This document shows, piece by piece, positions 46,184 to 55,972 of a DNA stretch of 64,000 nucleotides. A model generated the notes under the pieces. It saw only the letters and a program-made list of their open reading frames with translations. It searched no databases and was not told the origin of the DNA. Positions within the stretch are counted from its first letter, which is position 1, and the number at the start of each line of letters is the position of its first letter. Source of the DNA: Aureispira sp964404215 (GTDB taxonomy: Bacteria; Bacteroidota; Bacteroidia; Chitinophagales; Saprospiraceae). Position numbers and translations under genes: made by a program. The DNA is taken from NCBI GenBank assembly GCA_964404215.1, contig CAYOJF010000009.1, forward strand, positions 1 to 64,000. Reading direction: 5' to 3'.

Positions 46184-46699
46184 TTATTTTTTAGAAGTGA
46201 TCTTAATCGAAAAAGCTCCATTCTCTGTCTCATTAGGGCCTGCTACTCCCAATACAACATGCATAGGAGTAGATCCTGCCACCAATAGAATTCTTTCGTT
46301 TCCAGTATCTGGTTTGTGGCTGGCTTGGCAGCCAAATTTACTTACATTTTCGACATAAGGAGGGGTGTCATAACGCTTGGCATCTATCAGATAGCCATAT
46401 AGACTCAAATCAACAGCACTGGACAAATCTACAATCATTTTGGTGTTGGCAGGGACTTCAAAAGCATACACAACATGATTGCCATTATATTGATTTTTTT
46501 CTCCTTCAGAGAAACAACCCACAGAAGCACGTATCCCAAATCGTGTGTCTATAAAGTGTCCTGTGCTTAGATCTCCTTTGATGGTCTTTGTGGTTCCAAT
46601 ATCAACTTTAATTTGATTGACATCTTTTTCAAATTGAGCTTGTATAGTTGATGTAAACAAGAATGCAAATAATCCTAATAAAATAGTGTAGTTCTTCAT
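46184..46699 (-). CDS. Small secreted protein, PPC-like beta-sandwich
   Basis: This 171-aa protein has a signal peptide (cleavage after IQAQ) and a single beta-sandwich with HVVYAFEVPANTKMIVDLSSAVDLSLYGYL and NERILLVAGSTPMHVVLGV, the pattern of bacterial pre-peptidase C-terminal (PPC) domains. Two Cys residues (VGCFSE and KFGCQAS) could form a disulfide. It probably binds substrate or stabilises an exported enzyme; its start is 38 bp after the stop of the M1 peptidase on the same strand, so co-transcription is likely. Confidence 0.72.
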   Translation of the reverse strand: MKNYTILLGLFAFLFTSTIQAQFEKDVNQIKVDIGTTKTIKGDLSTGHFIDTRFGIRASVGCFSEGEKNQYNGNHVVYAFEVPANTKMIVDLSSAVDLSLYGYLIDAKRYDTPPYVENVSKFGCQASHKPDTGNERILLVAGSTPMHVVLGVAGPNETENGAFSIKITSKK

Positions 46700-46737
46700 T
46701 GGTTTTTTTATTAAAAATACGTTTTATTTTGATAAAA

Positions 46738-49700
46738 TTAAAATTCATAGATAGCTTGGCTAAGCTTTTCGATATGAAAACGATTCAGGTTGAGGCTAAA
46801 GGTGAGGCGATTGAGGAAACTTCCTCTAGAAAAGGTATTGATTTTTTGATCTAGATTTTGAGACGCAATGAGCGGCAAATAAATCCCCGCAGCTCCATTC
46901 CAAAGGTCTATCATCAGTCCGCCACTAAAGAAAATTTCATCCGAAATACTATTGATCGTAACCGAAGGAGCTGTATTGTTATAATATCCCAAATCAAGAA
47001 AAGGTTTGAGTTTGATAAATTGGCTACGAATGGGGAATTTGATGGGTATATCAGAGGTTAGGTTGATCGAAAAAATAAAACTATTACTGCTCCCATTATC
47101 TACAACAGGTTCTATAGCTGTTTTGAATCCTCCTTCTCGTAGTACCACCTGATTGGCAAGTACATTGTCAAACTCTCGTCTACCCATGATATGACGGTCA
47201 TAATGATAATCGGTTCGGTTATTGGAAATAAGTTGCAATGGGAAATCGCCAAATTGGCGGTCAGTATGCCACAAGAATCCTCCACCAAAAAGACGAAGAT
47301 CAATCCCCCAGAGGGGGCTGTACATAAATCTAAACTTAGCTTCTGAGGTTAGTTTGAGATAATGTTCTTTTACTGCAAAACCATCATAGTTGGCATATTC
47401 TAGAATCGTAGTGACATCCATTGGTAGGAGTACTTTTTTGCTCTGGTATTGGTAACCTACTCGATGGGTGCTTCGCCAGGTGGTTTCTTTCCCTTCAAAA
47501 CTCCAGACAGTAGCCGTTGGAGTAGTAGTACGGGTTTCTTTTCCTCTTTCTTCGAGTATCAGCGAATGGCTCATCAGTAATAGATGTTTGTCTGTACTTC
47601 TATCACTTTTTTTGCCTAATTCAAACTCTACAAAAGGACTAATTTTGTAATAACGTTCTGCGAAACGATAAGGACGTTCGTCGGTGGATTCTTTGAGTCG
47701 CTTGTGGAAACTTTTGAGGCGAAGCCCTATCGTAAGACGATCGTTATTTTTGGTGAAGTGATGAAACTTAAGATCTCCCATACCACTAGGAGCTAGGGCA
47801 AAGGTTGAAAACATTGGTAGTAGGCTATATTCTATTTTTCGTCTAGGTACAGGTAGATTATAAATAGCAGCACCTAATAAGATTCCATCATAACGATTGA
47901 AACCGATCAAAGGAGCGATATTGATCCGTCTTTTTTCAGGGTGACTAAAGTCTGCTACAAACATAATCTTCGTGGGTTCTCCTTTGCGTAGCAATCCATA
48001 GTTGCGTATTTCGTTATTATTTCGACTAAACTCAGGTACTTCATGAGAAGGATCTATCTCAAAAATCGCTCTATCAGGCGTAGCTAGGCTCAGTGTTGTA
48101 TCGGTATTGGGAGCTAAGTTCACCCAGTACTTAGGTAGGCTGTCTCGTTTTTGGTTATTTTGATCGTCATCCCAAACGGCAACAGGTATAGGAGCTTTAA
48201 AATCTCCTGTATTTTTGATGGTAATGCTTGCTTTTTGATGCTGATCACAACAGTGGTGGTGAGTCAATGCATAATCAAGATGATCGGTGGTGTTGACCAA
48301 ATTATCAAAAAACCAAGCGACAGGCTGTTTGGCTTCTTGCTCAAATAAGGCTTTGACATCCGTAGGCTGAGGGTGTTTGTATTGCCATTGTTCAAAATAA
48401 GCATTTAAAATCCTATCCATTTCACTTTGCCCCAAATACATCGCTAAATATCGAAAGGATAAAGTAGGCTTAGCATAAGCACAAACATAATAATTGGCAT
48501 CAGAGAGGCTCTGAGAACTACTCTCAATAGGTTGGTCGGTATAGTTACTTGCTTTTTGGACATAGGCAGTATATTCGCTATTGGTTCCATAGCTGTAATA
48601 TTTGGTCATGTACCTAGAGTCCAGATAACTATTGAATCCTTCGTCCATCCATGGATGGTCTCGCTCATTGCTACCCAAAATACCATAAAACCAATTATGT
48701 CCGACCTCATGAGCAATGACATTGTCTAGACCTGCGTCATAATAAGCTTTACCAATGACTGTAATCATAGGATATTCCATGTCACCTCCTTGATAGATTC
48801 CCTGCACGGCTGTAGCGGTACTGTAAGGGTATTCGCCCACAATATCGGAATAGAAACGAATAGATCGATTGAGATAATCTGTTGCATTTGCCCACAAGTC
48901 CGCTTCATAGTTGTTGAATAGGGCATAGGTGTTCACCGATTTGCCCGAAGATAGTTTGACTTCGCTTTTCTGCACATAGTAACGTTTGTCGGCAAACCAA
49001 GCAAAGTCATGTACTTTTTGAGCGGTGTAACGTACCGTTTTCATAGTGGTACTAGAAGTAGGGAAAGAATCTTGCTCGGTATAGGCAAGTTTTTTAAATT
49101 TTAGTTTGGCGTCTGCTGCAGCTTTTTCCTCCAAAAAGATTTGTTCAGAGGGAGTTTGTAAATCTCCAGTAGCGGCTAGTACATAATTTTGAGGTAAGGT
49201 GATGGATACATCGAAATTGCCAAATTCAGAATAAAATTCACCATTGCTCAGATAGGGCATAGGGTGCCAACCTTCTTGGTCATATACAGCAGGTTTGGGG
49301 TACCATTGACAAAGCATATAGGCTTGATCAACATGAGCTAACCGAGAAAAATCCCCTGGTATTTTGACTCTAAAGGGGGTTTTGATGGTCATGCTTTGTT
49401 GTGGTAGCAGGGCTGTTGGTAGGGCTATTTTGGCAATATCAGGCTGCTCAAAAGTTGATTGGTACTCAACAGGTTTGTCATTGATAACAAAACTTAAACT
49501 ATCCATAAAGCCTCGTTGCTCAGGTTTGGCAAAATGAAAATCAAGTCGATTGTTGTCCAATAGCTGCTGAGCAAAGGCAGTTTTTTGGTGTTTGTATCCA
49601 TTAGGCCACAAATGCATATAAATAAAGGACAAAGTGTCAGGTGAATTATTGGTGTATTTTATCTCAATATTCCCTGTTAAGTAGTGGGCTTTATCATTCA

Positions 49701-49830
49701 GTTTGACCTCAATTTTATAGTCCGTTTGCTGCTGGAAATAGGTAGTTTGTTGTGCATTTAAGTAATTGATTATCAGTAGGAATGGTAGTGTTAGGAGGCT
49801 GGTGGATCTGGTGTTTTTGAACGACAACAT
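46738..49830 (-). CDS. M1-family metallopeptidase with C-terminal barrel-like extension
   Basis: This is a 1030-aa exported gluzincin. After the signal peptide comes an M1 N-terminal beta domain, then the zinc site H374-EVG-H378 and the third ligand Glu397 (WMDEGFNSY), with exactly the M1 spacing. The exopeptidase motif GAMEN is replaced by GDMEYP, as in some bacterial M1 relatives. The final 400 residues (from about 640) are strand-rich with outer-membrane-barrel character (FSTFALAPSGMGDLKFHHF, terminal aromatic YEF), so the enzyme may be displayed at the outer membrane. It probably digests extracellular peptides. Confidence 0.9.
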   Translation of the reverse strand: MLSFKNTRSTSLLTLPFLLIINYLNAQQTTYFQQQTDYKIEVKLNDKAHYLTGNIEIKYTNNSPDTLSFIYMHLWPNGYKHQKTAFAQQLLDNNRLDFHFAKPEQRGFMDSLSFVINDKPVEYQSTFEQPDIAKIALPTALLPQQSMTIKTPFRVKIPGDFSRLAHVDQAYMLCQWYPKPAVYDQEGWHPMPYLSNGEFYSEFGNFDVSITLPQNYVLAATGDLQTPSEQIFLEEKAAADAKLKFKKLAYTEQDSFPTSSTTMKTVRYTAQKVHDFAWFADKRYYVQKSEVKLSSGKSVNTYALFNNYEADLWANATDYLNRSIRFYSDIVGEYPYSTATAVQGIYQGGDMEYPMITVIGKAYYDAGLDNVIAHEVGHNWFYGILGSNERDHPWMDEGFNSYLDSRYMTKYYSYGTNSEYTAYVQKASNYTDQPIESSSQSLSDANYYVCAYAKPTLSFRYLAMYLGQSEMDRILNAYFEQWQYKHPQPTDVKALFEQEAKQPVAWFFDNLVNTTDHLDYALTHHHCCDQHQKASITIKNTGDFKAPIPVAVWDDDQNNQKRDSLPKYWVNLAPNTDTTLSLATPDRAIFEIDPSHEVPEFSRNNNEIRNYGLLRKGEPTKIMFVADFSHPEKRRINIAPLIGFNRYDGILLGAAIYNLPVPRRKIEYSLLPMFSTFALAPSGMGDLKFHHFTKNNDRLTIGLRLKSFHKRLKESTDERPYRFAERYYKISPFVEFELGKKSDRSTDKHLLLMSHSLILEERGKETRTTTPTATVWSFEGKETTWRSTHRVGYQYQSKKVLLPMDVTTILEYANYDGFAVKEHYLKLTSEAKFRFMYSPLWGIDLRLFGGGFLWHTDRQFGDFPLQLISNNRTDYHYDRHIMGRREFDNVLANQVVLREGGFKTAIEPVVDNGSSNSFIFSINLTSDIPIKFPIRSQFIKLKPFLDLGYYNNTAPSVTINSISDEIFFSGGLMIDLWNGAAGIYLPLIASQNLDQKINTFSRGSFLNRLTFSLNLNRFHIEKLSQAIYEF

Positions 49831-49994
49831 ACTATGGTTTTTAAAAACAAAATAAAATCATAGAAGCAAGCTACAACAATTAAATTTACTATAAAAATAG
49901 TGGAACAAATACTAGTGGAACAACGTTTGAGAAACCATAAGTAACCAAAATAGTGATTTTGGTATAAATAATTGATCACCAAAATGAAATAGAG

Positions 49995-51401
49995 ATGGAT
50001 GCGTATGACTCCAACTGGCAAGAATCGCCAGCATTGAGATTGCTGATCGAGCAGTATCAAACGAAAGCAGAAAGAGGTGAGGTACCTTATTGGGAACAGG
50101 AAAGTTTTTTGATGTTGATTGATTATTTTGATGATCAAGTTCAAATTGACAAAGCATTGGAAGTAACAGAGGCTGCTATTGAACAACATCAATATTCAGC
50201 TGCATTATATATTCGGAAAGCTCAATTACTGATCGAAAAAGATAAATTTGAGTCTGCGACTGTAGCACTAGAACGTGCAACTTTATTTGAACCGTCCAAT
50301 ATAGAAATCTACTTGACAAAGTGTGATTTGTATATGCGTCAGAATGATCCTCAGGAAGCTTTGGATATACTGGCGGAAGCACATTATTTGGCAGATGGAG
50401 AGGATTTGGCAGATTTATATATCCTAGAGGCAACGATTTATGAGATTCAGGATAACTACAAAAAATCTATTCAATGTCTCAAAAAAGCACTCAAAAAAGA
50501 TCCTAAAAACACCTTAGCGTTAAATCGTTTGTGGATTGCACTGGATATGGAAGGGAATCACAAAGAAGCCATTGATTGGCATTTAGATTTTGTAGACGAG
50601 TATCCTTATTCTTATTGGGCTTGGTATAATTTGGGCTTAGCTTACAATGCAGTAGGGCTATTGGAGAAGGCAACCGAATCGTTTGATTATGCGATTGTCA
50701 TCAATGACCAGTTCGAGCCTGCTTATCATGATTATATTGTCAATTTATTGCAGCTGGAAGAGTATGAGGTAGCACTACGTTATTTGAGTGAATATCAGAC
50801 TTTTTTTGAGCCAGATGCAGAGATCTGGTATCGTTTAGGACTCTGTTATGAATCTCTTCAAAAATACAGTCAAGCTAGGGATTTTTATTATAAAGCATTG
50901 GAAATAAATGCCCTTAATGGAGAGGTTTATTATCACATTGGTAACTGTTTTGTAGAAGAGCAGCAGCTAGATAAAGCGATAGAAGCTTATCTTCAAGCTT
51001 GTAATAGTAATAAAAAAAATGCTGAATTTCGATTGACGTTAGCGGATACTTATGATGCGAATGGCAATAGTGAAGCTGCCGCAGAATATTACCAACAAGC
51101 CATAGAATTATCACCAGAGGATACCTTAGTTTGGATTCATTACATTGAATTTTTGATTGATGAAGAATCCTACGAAATGGCTTTAGAATTGCTTCAAGAA
51201 GCTCGAAAACATACAGAAGATTTATTACTAGATTGTGTCCATGCCGCTATATTGTTGGAATCTGGAAGCAGAAAGGAGGGTTTTGTGATACTAGGCAATA
51301 TTTTGGCGGAAGATGCTGGGATGAGCGAACAACTTTTTGAGATTGCTCCTTTATTGGAAGGAGATGAAGAATTGCAACAATTTATCAAGAGTTATCGATA
51401 A
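49995..51401 (+). CDS. Tetratricopeptide repeat protein
   Basis: This 468-aa acidic protein has about ten TPR units, e.g. ALYIRKAQLLIEKDKFESATVALERATLFEP, WYNLGLAYNAVGLLEKATESFDYAIVIN and YYHIGNCFVEEQQLDKAIEAYLQAC. There is no signal peptide, so it works in the cytoplasm as a protein-binding scaffold; the partner is unknown. It is transcribed divergently from the M1 peptidase and is followed by a hairpin terminator. Confidence 0.9.
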   Translation: MDAYDSNWQESPALRLLIEQYQTKAERGEVPYWEQESFLMLIDYFDDQVQIDKALEVTEAAIEQHQYSAALYIRKAQLLIEKDKFESATVALERATLFEPSNIEIYLTKCDLYMRQNDPQEALDILAEAHYLADGEDLADLYILEATIYEIQDNYKKSIQCLKKALKKDPKNTLALNRLWIALDMEGNHKEAIDWHLDFVDEYPYSYWAWYNLGLAYNAVGLLEKATESFDYAIVINDQFEPAYHDYIVNLLQLEEYEVALRYLSEYQTFFEPDAEIWYRLGLCYESLQKYSQARDFYYKALEINALNGEVYYHIGNCFVEEQQLDKAIEAYLQACNSNKKNAEFRLTLADTYDANGNSEAAAEYYQQAIELSPEDTLVWIHYIEFLIDEESYEMALELLQEARKHTEDLLLDCVHAAILLESGSRKEGFVILGNILAEDAGMSEQLFEIAPLLEGDEELQQFIKSYR

Positions 51402-51728
51402 TAAAAAAGTATTGCTTCTTGGATTAGTTGAAATAGGAATTTTCCTTAATAGTAGGGGAGAATTCCTATTTTTATATGGATTAGTGTGGTTACAGAGGCA
51501 GATATTGTTCCGCCAAATTTTACACTTTAGCAGTTAGAATTAACCACTCAAGTGTAGTTGGCTACCTTTCAGAAAGTTTACGCTGACAAGACCTATTAAA
51601 TTACTTATTTTTATGGGTATCAATGTCAAAAGTATTAGTCTACTAATCTAAATGATACTTGCTTTTTTAGTGAAAAGAGAGTATATTGTAAGCTATTTTA
51701 AATTCAATTATTAATCCAAATATAAAAA
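51402..51728. other. Gene-free spacer before second CIS block
   Basis: These 327 bp contain a terminator at 51431-51474 and AT-rich sequence. No gene and no convincing promoter consensus was seen. Confidence 0.5.
51431..51474 (+). terminator. Hairpin terminator after TPR gene
   Basis: AATAGGAATT (51432-51441) pairs with AATTCCTATT (51461-51470), followed by TTTT, 30 bp after the TPR stop. Some extra pairing of TTCC/GGGGA lies in the loop. Confidence 0.7.
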
Positions 51729-52886
51729 ATGCATAAAAGTAAAATCACAAAACTGTTTGATTGGAATGCTTATCAAACAGCTGTTACCCAACAGAACGAA
51801 AATCCAGACGACAAAACAGCGGCAAAAAAATTGCAGGAGTTGTCAAAAGAATTGAAACAATTCAGAGCTAAAGTATCCAAAGATCTCAAGCTAGGCTTAA
51901 CGGCATTACAAGAAGATCTGGCTCAAAATGGTAAAAAAGGAAGTTTGCCCTACTCTTTACATTTAGATTATTTTGCTGCTGATGGTGGAGGGAGCTTATT
52001 GATACTAGGCAAACAGACTGACCTTAAGAAAGAATTCAAGGCTGCTTGGGCAACGAAAGAAAAAGTGAATATTTCTCTGGGAGTAGTTAGTTTGGATAAC
52101 AATGACATCTTGCGTTTTGAACCAGCCAAAAATGGGATGAAAGTTAAAGCAAAGCCTATTGTAAATGCACTCAAACAAGATCCCATCAAAAAGAGTAAAC
52201 CAGGTTTTTGGTCTAAACGTAAAGTCAATAATGTGATCATTGGAGCGGAAGCAGTGGCTTCTGCGACCAAAGGTAAGATTACAGGTGATAGCAGTCTGGT
52301 AGACGAAAAAGTAACCTACACAGAAAAAGGAACGAATTCAGAAGTCTATGATATCTTCAAATCTTTTGTCAACAAAGACTATGTGAACAGTAATGGCACT
52401 CGTAATGCCGAATATTTTTCGACCACACTACAAAAAGTAGATACTTGGGTACAAGAATTGCAGACAGAATTCAAAGCTAAGAAAGATCCTAAACTGAAAG
52501 CAGCCTATGGTAAAATGGGTAAAATGATGTTGGCGTTCAAAAAGCGTGTCCAAAAAGATAGCAACAGCGATAAGGCACAACACATCAATGAAGACAGTGC
52601 ATTAGCGGCATTTGAGCAAGTATTTGATAGAGAAATGGCACAATACGAAACCGAAACAGATGCCTATCAGAAATCAATACTCAAAGGTAAGCTAGAGCGT
52701 GTGCTACTGGAGCTAGACCAAAAAATAAATGGCGATAGCACGCAGACAGCAGCCATTGCTCTGAAGGAGCAGCTAGAAAATCGTCTGGCTAATGTTAGCC
52801 AAGGCAATGTAGATCCTTCTATACAAGCTCAGATAGATGAACTGCTAGCAGACATAGCGGACTTAGTCGCTCAGTTCAATGGATAA
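51729..52886 (+). CDS. Unrecognised protein at start of second CIS block, possible cargo
   Basis: This is a 385-aa, Lys/Asp/Gln-rich soluble protein without signal peptide. Residues about 30-60 are a coiled-coil-like helix (AAKKLQELSKELKQFRAKV), about 75-180 look beta-rich, and the last 150 residues are helical, ending in an acidic helix. I recognise no family. It is 27 bp ahead of a 752-aa protein with similar composition, and both are followed by injection-system structural genes, so the pair could be effectors, chaperones or tape-like components. That is inference from position. Confidence 0.72.
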   Translation: MHKSKITKLFDWNAYQTAVTQQNENPDDKTAAKKLQELSKELKQFRAKVSKDLKLGLTALQEDLAQNGKKGSLPYSLHLDYFAADGGGSLLILGKQTDLKKEFKAAWATKEKVNISLGVVSLDNNDILRFEPAKNGMKVKAKPIVNALKQDPIKKSKPGFWSKRKVNNVIIGAEAVASATKGKITGDSSLVDEKVTYTEKGTNSEVYDIFKSFVNKDYVNSNGTRNAEYFSTTLQKVDTWVQELQTEFKAKKDPKLKAAYGKMGKMMLAFKKRVQKDSNSDKAQHINEDSALAAFEQVFDREMAQYETETDAYQKSILKGKLERVLLELDQKINGDSTQTAAIALKEQLENRLANVSQGNVDPSIQAQIDELLADIADLVAQFNG

Positions 52887-52913
52887 ATCCAATCACAACA
52901 AAATTAGAAAAAT

Positions 52914-55172
52914 ATGCGATTATACATTGTCCTACTCCTACTGCCCTTCATGGGGAGTAGCAATCTATGGTCCACCCAAAATAAATCAAAAATGACAGAT
53001 AATCAAAAAGCAATATATACAGCGTTGCAAACCAAAAAGCAAGAGCTCGACCAACTCCTACAAGCTAATAATATTACCATCAAAACCCTAACGGCTGAAC
53101 AACAAGCGACCTTAGCTAGTCTAGAGACTATCATGAAAATGGAGGATGCTCCGCAGGATATAGAGGAACCAACATTTTCAGACGCTGTTCTGCAATGGAA
53201 AACAAATTTGAAAGGAGAGTTAGAGAAATTAAAAAACAAGTATAAAGATGTAGCTATAGATTGTGAAAAATTTGCAACTAATATAAGCGAAAATGCAAGC
53301 AGTGTACCAATAAATAAAGCACTGTATGAAGAATGGGAAGCAGTAGTAAGAAATCTTCAAACAGAAGTTAAAACAGGGGCAACGGTTTTTGATGCTATTA
53401 TTAATAGTAGTGAGCCAACTTGGGTAATGGCTAGTAATTCAAAAAAATTGGCTGATCACTATAAGAAGAATAAAAGAAAATTCTATCAGAAATACGATGC
53501 AAGTGCAATAGAATTTAAAGATAAAGTATTGCCACAAATAAGTTTATTTGAGGCTGCACTTGATGCTAGTACCGATAAAAAAGATAAGAATCATCCAGAT
53601 AATATAGAAAAACAGAGGAAAGCAGAAGAAGCAGAGGAAGAGCAGGCGGAAACATTAAAGGGCGAATATCTAACATTTGTGGATAACTACACAAGGACAT
53701 TTGCTAGGGATGTGAATTTGGTTAAACTTGGAAATCCAGAGGCATTACCAGATACAGTGATTATTGATGTTAAGAAATTGTTTGAGAAATTGAATGCTGC
53801 GGTAATACAAGATAAGAATGCAGGCAATACTCCAGTGAGTAAGGATTTTTATAAGTACATGGAGTCGAAATTGAAGACAAGAAGTTATCATACACTAGAA
53901 GAGGTTAAATCTGTCACGAACACATGGATAAGAGATGCAAGTGCTGCAAGTAGCTGGTCTGATGCACAATTTGAAGTTTGGAAGGAGAAAAAAACAGGTT
54001 TCCCAAATACGGCATTGGTAGCAGAATCTATTAATGATGCTTATGTGAATATCAATGTGGATACTATTGTGGCTAATTTGACTAAGTGGACAGGAGGAGT
54101 TAAGGATGCTTTTGTGCTACCAAAAAACTATACGATCAGTAAAGAGAAGGCAAAAGGGAATTTTACAGAGCTATTTGACGAATCTTCCAATAGTGGTATT
54201 TCGACACTCTTCATTTATAAGGACATAATGGATAAGTACCTGAATCAAATGGGAGGGACGGCTAAAGTTGAACACCTAAAAAATGAAGTTTGGGAAAAAA
54301 CAACCTTGAATGTGATTAAAGAAGAAATGATTGCCAAATTATTTCAAGATAAATGGCTACCAGAAAAAGGGCCCTATGCTATTAAATCCTTTAATAATGA
54401 GCTGGATAGTATTCTACCATCTACAGCAGAAATTCAACAAGCATTATTGAAAAGTATTCATAGAGTGAAGGGCGAAAGGCTAGATATGGAAGAAGCTCCT
54501 GCGAATGATGGGTTGCAGCCATTAATTTTCCTAAGAGATACAATAGGACACCAGACAGTTTCAAAGCGACTATTAATTAAATTAAAATATGAAAATTACC
54601 CAATAGTAAAAGATGGAAAAGTAGAAGATGTTATTTGTGCTGTTCCTACTAGTGTCAAATTACTAGCAGACAGTTCCGAACCATCTAAGCTATCTGTACA
54701 GCTTGTTGATTCTGTTATAAAACGGACAAAGAGTTATAAAACGGGAGGTAGCTATACGGTGATTCGTCTGAAATTTATGGCAGTTAAGGATGTGGAAAAA
54801 TTATTTAATAGTATTGATACGGAAGCTTTAAAAATTAAGGGTTTTGATATTATGCATACATTAAAAAAGTTTTCAGTGAGCCTAAGTGCAGAGATGGGTA
54901 AGAAGACAGTATCTAAAAATGGTGGTGTAAAGGCATCTGCTAGTACAGGGAGCTTTAGTATTAGTGATTTTATTTATGAATCTACCAATGTAGATTACTT
55001 TGATGTAGAAGTGAAAATACAGTCAGTTGTAGAGGTTACTAAAGGTAGTTCTAAGGGGATTAAATTAAATGCTTTTATAAATGCAGATGGTGAGCCAAAT
55101 TGGACCGCAAAATTTGAGAAGGACGTAGAGATGCTGTCAACTCGTTATAATCCGAAATATAATTACAAATAA
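52914..55172 (+). CDS. Large unrecognised helical protein, possible CIS cargo
   Basis: This 752-aa, strongly helical and charged protein has low-complexity EAEEEQAETL stretches at about 240. No family recognised. The C-terminal 200 residues look more beta-rich (TYSVK... and ESTNVDYFDVEVKIQSVV). The first 20 residues (MRLYIVLLLLPFMGSSNLWS) look like a signal peptide, but a second Met at 52992 starts MTDNQKAIYTALQ without it; if the protein is loaded into the injection machine the shorter form would be more logical. The choice matters and is not settled. It is the second gene of a two-gene run ending in a strong terminator. Confidence 0.72.
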   Translation: MRLYIVLLLLPFMGSSNLWSTQNKSKMTDNQKAIYTALQTKKQELDQLLQANNITIKTLTAEQQATLASLETIMKMEDAPQDIEEPTFSDAVLQWKTNLKGELEKLKNKYKDVAIDCEKFATNISENASSVPINKALYEEWEAVVRNLQTEVKTGATVFDAIINSSEPTWVMASNSKKLADHYKKNKRKFYQKYDASAIEFKDKVLPQISLFEAALDASTDKKDKNHPDNIEKQRKAEEAEEEQAETLKGEYLTFVDNYTRTFARDVNLVKLGNPEALPDTVIIDVKKLFEKLNAAVIQDKNAGNTPVSKDFYKYMESKLKTRSYHTLEEVKSVTNTWIRDASAASSWSDAQFEVWKEKKTGFPNTALVAESINDAYVNINVDTIVANLTKWTGGVKDAFVLPKNYTISKEKAKGNFTELFDESSNSGISTLFIYKDIMDKYLNQMGGTAKVEHLKNEVWEKTTLNVIKEEMIAKLFQDKWLPEKGPYAIKSFNNELDSILPSTAEIQQALLKSIHRVKGERLDMEEAPANDGLQPLIFLRDTIGHQTVSKRLLIKLKYENYPIVKDGKVEDVICAVPTSVKLLADSSEPSKLSVQLVDSVIKRTKSYKTGGSYTVIRLKFMAVKDVEKLFNSIDTEALKIKGFDIMHTLKKFSVSLSAEMGKKTVSKNGGVKASASTGSFSISDFIYESTNVDYFDVEVKIQSVVEVTKGSSKGIKLNAFINADGEPNWTAKFEKDVEMLSTRYNPKYNYK

Positions 55173-55589
55173 AATACCCGTCCCCTAGCTCCATCAAGCT
55201 AGGGGGCTTTTTTATTTTGGGGAGAGTAGAGAAAATAACTTCAATAGCAGCATTTTTTCAATTTCTAGCCCAAATATTATCCACTTTCCTCAAAGAACGG
55301 TATCTTAGATAAGCAAAAAATGAGGTGTGGGTATTTTGTGTAGAAGAGAATATACTGGCACACTTCTTGAAAATAAGAGCATGACACTCCATTATTATTT
55401 CATCGAAGTTTTTTAAAGAGTCCTGATGAAATGATTGGTAAGTAATTGGAAACCAAGACGATGCTGCTTTTTAATTTGGTAGCTTTAGCTACCTTGTTCA
55501 AAAGAGCAGAAATATTGGGCTTTCAATAGCTTGACAAGCAATCATTGAGGAGTATTTAAACAACTTCTAAATCTAAAAGACATAAAAAG
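55173..55589. other. Gene-free spacer with terminator
   Basis: These 417 bp hold the terminator at 55182-55217 and a small stem GGTAGC/GCTACC at 55478-55493. No gene or clear promoter consensus was found. The promoter of the 104-aa protein presumably lies toward its end. Confidence 0.5.
55182..55217 (+). terminator. Rho-independent terminator
   Basis: CCCCTAGCT pairs with AGCTAGGGG across a CCATCA loop, followed by GCTTTTTTATTTT, 10 bp after the 752-aa gene stop. Confidence 0.9.
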
Positions 55590-55904
55590 ATGACAACACA
55601 AGAATTTCAACTAAAAAAAATGGGCATGGCTATCAAAGCGATGTTCGGTTTAGCGGCTATTATAGCTTCTTTTGCACTCCTCATTCAGTCGACTACACCA
55701 GCGGTAGCAGACGCACCAGAGACCACTTATGAGGCGGGGAGATATCAGATGAGTTTATCTTCTTTTTCAGATACAGATAATGATCAATATTATCAAGTAC
55801 TTGTGTGGGATACTTTTACAGGCAGATCTAAATTTTATTTTGCAGCTGGTAGTACTGGTTTTAGAAGTGTGTCTAGCCACCAAATACCCTCATCACCTTT
55901 ATAG
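55590..55904 (+). CDS. Small membrane or secreted protein in CIS block
   Basis: This 104-aa protein has a long N-terminal region MTTQEFQLKKMGMAIKAMF before one hydrophobic segment (about 19-40, GLAAIIASFALLIQSTTPAVADA) that ends in an AxA-like site, so it may be a signal peptide or a single anchor. An alternative Met (MGMAIKAMF) would give a standard signal peptide. The mature part is short, polar and beta-like. No family recognised. A terminator follows directly. Confidence 0.6.
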   Translation: MTTQEFQLKKMGMAIKAMFGLAAIIASFALLIQSTTPAVADAPETTYEAGRYQMSLSSFSDTDNDQYYQVLVWDTFTGRSKFYFAAGSTGFRSVSSHQIPSSPL

Positions 55905-55932
55905 AAAAAGAGAAGAAAAAGATATAAAAGTG

Positions 55933-55970
55933 AAAAACCCTTTGGAAAGTCCAAAGGGTTTTTTATTTTT
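55933..55970 (+). terminator. Terminator directly before the LysM hub gene
   Basis: A 14-bp stem (AAAAACCCTTTGGA with TCCAAAGGGTTTTT) and T-tract end 3 bp before the ATG at 55973. Transcription of the hub gene must read through, start inside the hairpin, or use an internal start codon. Confidence 0.9.
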
Positions 55971-55972
55971 AT

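Noticed and set aside
49791..50192. 133-codon minus-strand frame between M1 peptidase and TPR genes
   Set aside because: It overlaps the divergent promoter region and the TPR coding start; residues look like random translation of AT-rich DNA.
55370..55400. AAGAGCATGACAC as an inverted-repeat element end
   Set aside because: Matches only AGAGCATG, with no second end and no shared interior.
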